A stretch of DNA of 7,425 nt from Hydrogenothermaceae bacterium (lineage in GTDB: Bacteria > Aquificota > Aquificae > Hydrogenothermales > Hydrogenothermaceae): positions 1 to 7,425 of the forward strand of contig JALSSE010000421.1 of NCBI GenBank assembly GCA_026984415.1. Direction: 5' to 3'. A model generated the notes under the pieces. It had not been told where the DNA came from and ran no database searches. It was given only the letters and a program-made list of their open reading frames with translations. The position numbers and the translations under genes are program-made. Below are positions 5,713 through 7,425 of this stretch, one piece after another. The number at the start of each line of letters is the position of its first letter. Position 1 is the stretch's first letter.

Positions 5713-6917
5713 TAATTTACTTCTTCGTGCATATTATTAACCCAGAGGTAAGCCTCCATTTCAGCATTAAGTAAATCATTTAAATCTAAATTAAGTTCAT
5801 TTACAATTGATTTTAAAGAATCAATATCTGTTTCTTCAATTTGTTCTAAAGATTCTACTATTTTAAGAAGGCTGCCAATCTTTCCTTTTCTTTCTAAAAG
5901 GGCTTCTTCAATATCTTTACTTAAGTTAAGTTCCTTTACAATATTTTTTAAATCTAAATTAAAAGCAGTATCAGATAAAGATAAAACACCGGTAAGAAAA
6001 CTTTCTTCAATTTCTTCCTGTGTGAAATCTTCCATCTTGGTTGCTAATATTTCCATAACTTTTCCACGGATTGCCGCAGTTTCTAAAAGCGGATTTTGTT
6101 CTGTCTGAAAATCATCAGACTGGTAAAGGGCAAGAAGCGTCCATTTAAGTAATTCTTTTTGACCTAAAAGTGCCAATGCATGTTTTATTGAAGTTATTTT
6201 ATTTCTAAAAGAAAAAGCAGCAGAATTTACGTATTTAAGTAATTTCAAACTTAAATCTGGGTTTTTCTTAAAAGTTTCCTCAATAGAGTTTAAATCTTCA
6301 AATTCTTTTAGCTTCGTATATAGCTCTATTAATGCAGTCTTTGAAACATCAATGGTATTTTCTTTTATATTTTTTGGTTTTGCATAAAACATACCTTCAA
6401 ATAAATCAAAACTCAAATCCTTTAATTCATTAAACTGGTCTTTAGTTTCTATATTTTTTGCAACTTTTTTGCCCTGAACCATTTCTAATAGCTCAAGACT
6501 TCCCTTTAATTCAGGGATACTAAAATTTCTGACATCTAAAAATATATAATCAACAAAGTTATAAACAGGAAAACAATCTTTACTATTAAAATAGTCTAAA
6601 TACACTGAAAAATTAGCTTTTTTAAACTTTTCAATATAATGCATAACATCTGATTTAAACCAGTCTTTTCCAAGTGTAAAAGCCACCCTTTCCTGTGGAA
6701 ATAATTTTAGAATTTCACTGTCAGCTATTTCTTTAGTTATTTCAAAAAAACCTTTGTTTTTTCCAATTATTTTATGTATGTCTATTTCTGTAAACACTTT
6801 TGCTATATCATCAGGATTTAAATCCTGACCATCTGACCTTTTTAAAAAAACATGATATCCGTATATCCTTAGCTTTTTATCTAAAATTGGTTGCCGACTT
6901 ATAATTATTTCGCTCAT
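5712..6917 (-). CDS. Degenerate EAL plus HDOD domain signalling protein (YuxH-like)
   Basis: This 401-residue cytosolic protein has the EAL-HDOD layout of B. subtilis YuxH (COG3434). An EAL-like domain (about 1-185) opens with ISRQPILDKKLRIYGYHVF and ends with the GMFYAKP block. The HDOD domain (about 195-395) holds the KNPDLSLKLLKYVNSAAF and SIKHALALLGQKELLKW segments. The EAL domain looks catalytically dead: the ExL signature is HVF (22-24), the usual DDFG is DYFN (108-111) and the expected metal-binding Lys-x-Asp is FLD (126-128), although Glu157 remains. Active c-di-GMP hydrolysis is therefore unlikely; a role as nucleotide sensor or protein scaffold is inferred. HDOD domains lack the catalytic residues of HD phosphohydrolases. 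AGGGA lies 5 nt before the start. The YmdB-like gene ends 38 bp upstream on the same strand, suggesting an operon. Confidence 0.88.
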   Translation of the reverse strand: MSEIIISRQPILDKKLRIYGYHVFLKRSDGQDLNPDDIAKVFTEIDIHKIIGKNKGFFEITKEIADSEILKLFPQERVAFTLGKDWFKSDVMHYIEKFKKANFSVYLDYFNSKDCFPVYNFVDYIFLDVRNFSIPELKGSLELLEMVQGKKVAKNIETKDQFNELKDLSFDLFEGMFYAKPKNIKENTIDVSKTALIELYTKLKEFEDLNSIEETFKKNPDLSLKLLKYVNSAAFSFRNKITSIKHALALLGQKELLKWTLLALYQSDDFQTEQNPLLETAAIRGKVMEILATKMEDFTQEEIEESFLTGVLSLSDTAFNLDLKNIVKELNLSKDIEEALLERKGKIGSLLKIVESLEQIEETDIDSLKSIVNELNLDLNDLLNAEMEAYLWVNNMHEEVN

Positions 6918-6922
6918 CTGAT

Positions 6923-6927
6923 TCCCT
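6923..6927 (-). promoter_or_regulatory. Ribosome binding site of the EAL-HDOD gene
   Basis: On the minus strand AGGGA is 5 nt upstream of the ATG at 6917. It sits in the 38-bp gap after the YmdB-like gene and supports the chosen start. No terminator hairpin is visible in that gap. Confidence 0.55.
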
Positions 6928-6955
6928 GAAGGTTTTAAATATTTTTCGGCAACTT

Positions 6956-7425
6956 TTATTCCTCTATTAGCTTTATTCTTTTTAATGATTTTTTTTCTGT
7001 ATCTAAAACAAGTCCCTGAAATACAAGTTTTCCTTTTGCTACTTTGTATTTTGCAGGCATACCTGTTAAAAATTTATTAATAGCGTCTTCTTTTTCCATT
7101 CCTATGACAGATTCTAATGTTCCTGTTAATCCTAAATCTGTAATATAACCTGTCCCTTTTGGTAAAAATCTTTCATCTGAAGTCTGAACGTGGGAATGGG
7201 TACCAAAAACAAGGTCTGCCCTTCCATCTACATAAAATCCAAAAGCCTGTTTTTCAGAAGTGGCATCCCCATGAAAATCTACAATCAGATAATCTACATT
7301 ATCTTTTATTTTTTCATATATTTCATCAAATTTTCTAAATGGACAATCAAGAGGAATGCCCATAAAAACTCTACCCATCAGATTTACAACTCCAATTGTC
7401 TTACCTGATTTTTTATAAATTCCAT
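6956..7425 (-). CDS. YmdB-family metallophosphoesterase (TIGR00282), C-terminal part; 5' end outside window
   Basis: Members of this family are two-metal phosphodiesterases; B. subtilis YmdB hydrolyses cyclic nucleotides and affects biofilm and motility. The frame stays open to the window edge, and the residues before the in-frame ATG at 7378 (KTIGVVNL) continue straight into the family's NLMGRVFMGIPLDCPFRK block. That ATG is therefore internal and the gene is 5'-incomplete. The metal-binding histidines of the C-terminal half are present: His in VDFHGDATSEK, then two in FGTHSHVQTSDE. They are 25 and 2 residues apart, the same as His150, His175 and His177 of YmdB. The N-terminal ligands (Asp8, Glu39, Asn40, Asn67, His68 region) lie outside. 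The final stretch (LTGTLESVIGMEKEDAINKFLTGMP) is also typical. Family members are about 260 residues, so roughly 100 are missing. The EAL-HDOD gene follows 38 bp later. Confidence 0.92.
   Translation of the reverse strand, partial: GIYKKSGKTIGVVNLMGRVFMGIPLDCPFRKFDEIYEKIKDNVDYLIVDFHGDATSEKQAFGFYVDGRADLVFGTHSHVQTSDERFLPKGTGYITDLGLTGTLESVIGMEKEDAINKFLTGMPAKYKVAKGKLVFQGLVLDTEKKSLKRIKLIEE

Noticed and set aside
7376..7378. ATG at 7378 (minus strand) as the start of the YmdB-like gene
   Set aside because: The frame is open upstream to the window end and those residues match the family block leading into NLMGRVF, so the ATG is internal.
7190..7408. Plus-strand open frame of 72 codons opposite the YmdB-like gene
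   Set aside because: The opposite strand holds the metal-binding histidine motifs of a known family; this frame shows none.

Overview
The window holds eight protein-coding genes on about 7.4 kb of AT-rich DNA (GC roughly one third by eye). It is packed tightly: the longest gap between genes is 122 bp, and no stretch above 300 bp lacks a gene. I see no rRNA, tRNA, CRISPR array, insertion sequence or phage gene. The Lys/Glu/Ile-rich proteins, frequent AGA/AGG arginine codons, an iron-sulfur type PurF, a predicted kinase otherwise known mostly from archaea, and a TSP3-repeat OmpA protein suggest a thermophilic Gram-negative bacterium. An AT-rich Aquificota member (Hydrogenothermaceae such as Sulfurihydrogenibium or Persephonella) is my best guess. 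That is inference from protein character, not from a marker gene.

Layout. (1) Positions 2-2381, + strand: the 3' part of purF (purine biosynthesis), an M24 Xaa-Pro peptidase whose Shine-Dalgarno overlaps the purF stop, and a small predicted protein kinase of the COG2112 type. (2) Positions 2384-3265, - strand: metF (methylenetetrahydrofolate reductase), tail-to-tail with the kinase gene. (3) Positions 3266-3387: the divergent metF/ompA promoter region. (4) Positions 3388-5689, + strand: an OmpA-family outer membrane protein with five 30-residue TSP3 repeats, a hairpin terminator, then an MscS mechanosensitive channel. (5) Positions 5695-7425, - strand: after a shared palindromic terminator, a degenerate EAL-HDOD signalling protein preceded by the 3' part of a YmdB-family phosphodiesterase gene that runs off the window.

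How the genes fit together. PurF and MetF are linked only loosely, through one-carbon and purine metabolism. OmpA and MscS are both envelope proteins: one anchors the outer membrane to peptidoglycan, the other protects against osmotic downshock. The YmdB-like enzyme and the EAL-HDOD protein look like a two-gene signalling operon. Most of the window is conserved housekeeping DNA. The points worth a second look are the kinase with a non-canonical catalytic loop, the two genes that lack a Shine-Dalgarno sequence, and the YmdB / degenerate-EAL-HDOD pair. I found no clear undescribed system.
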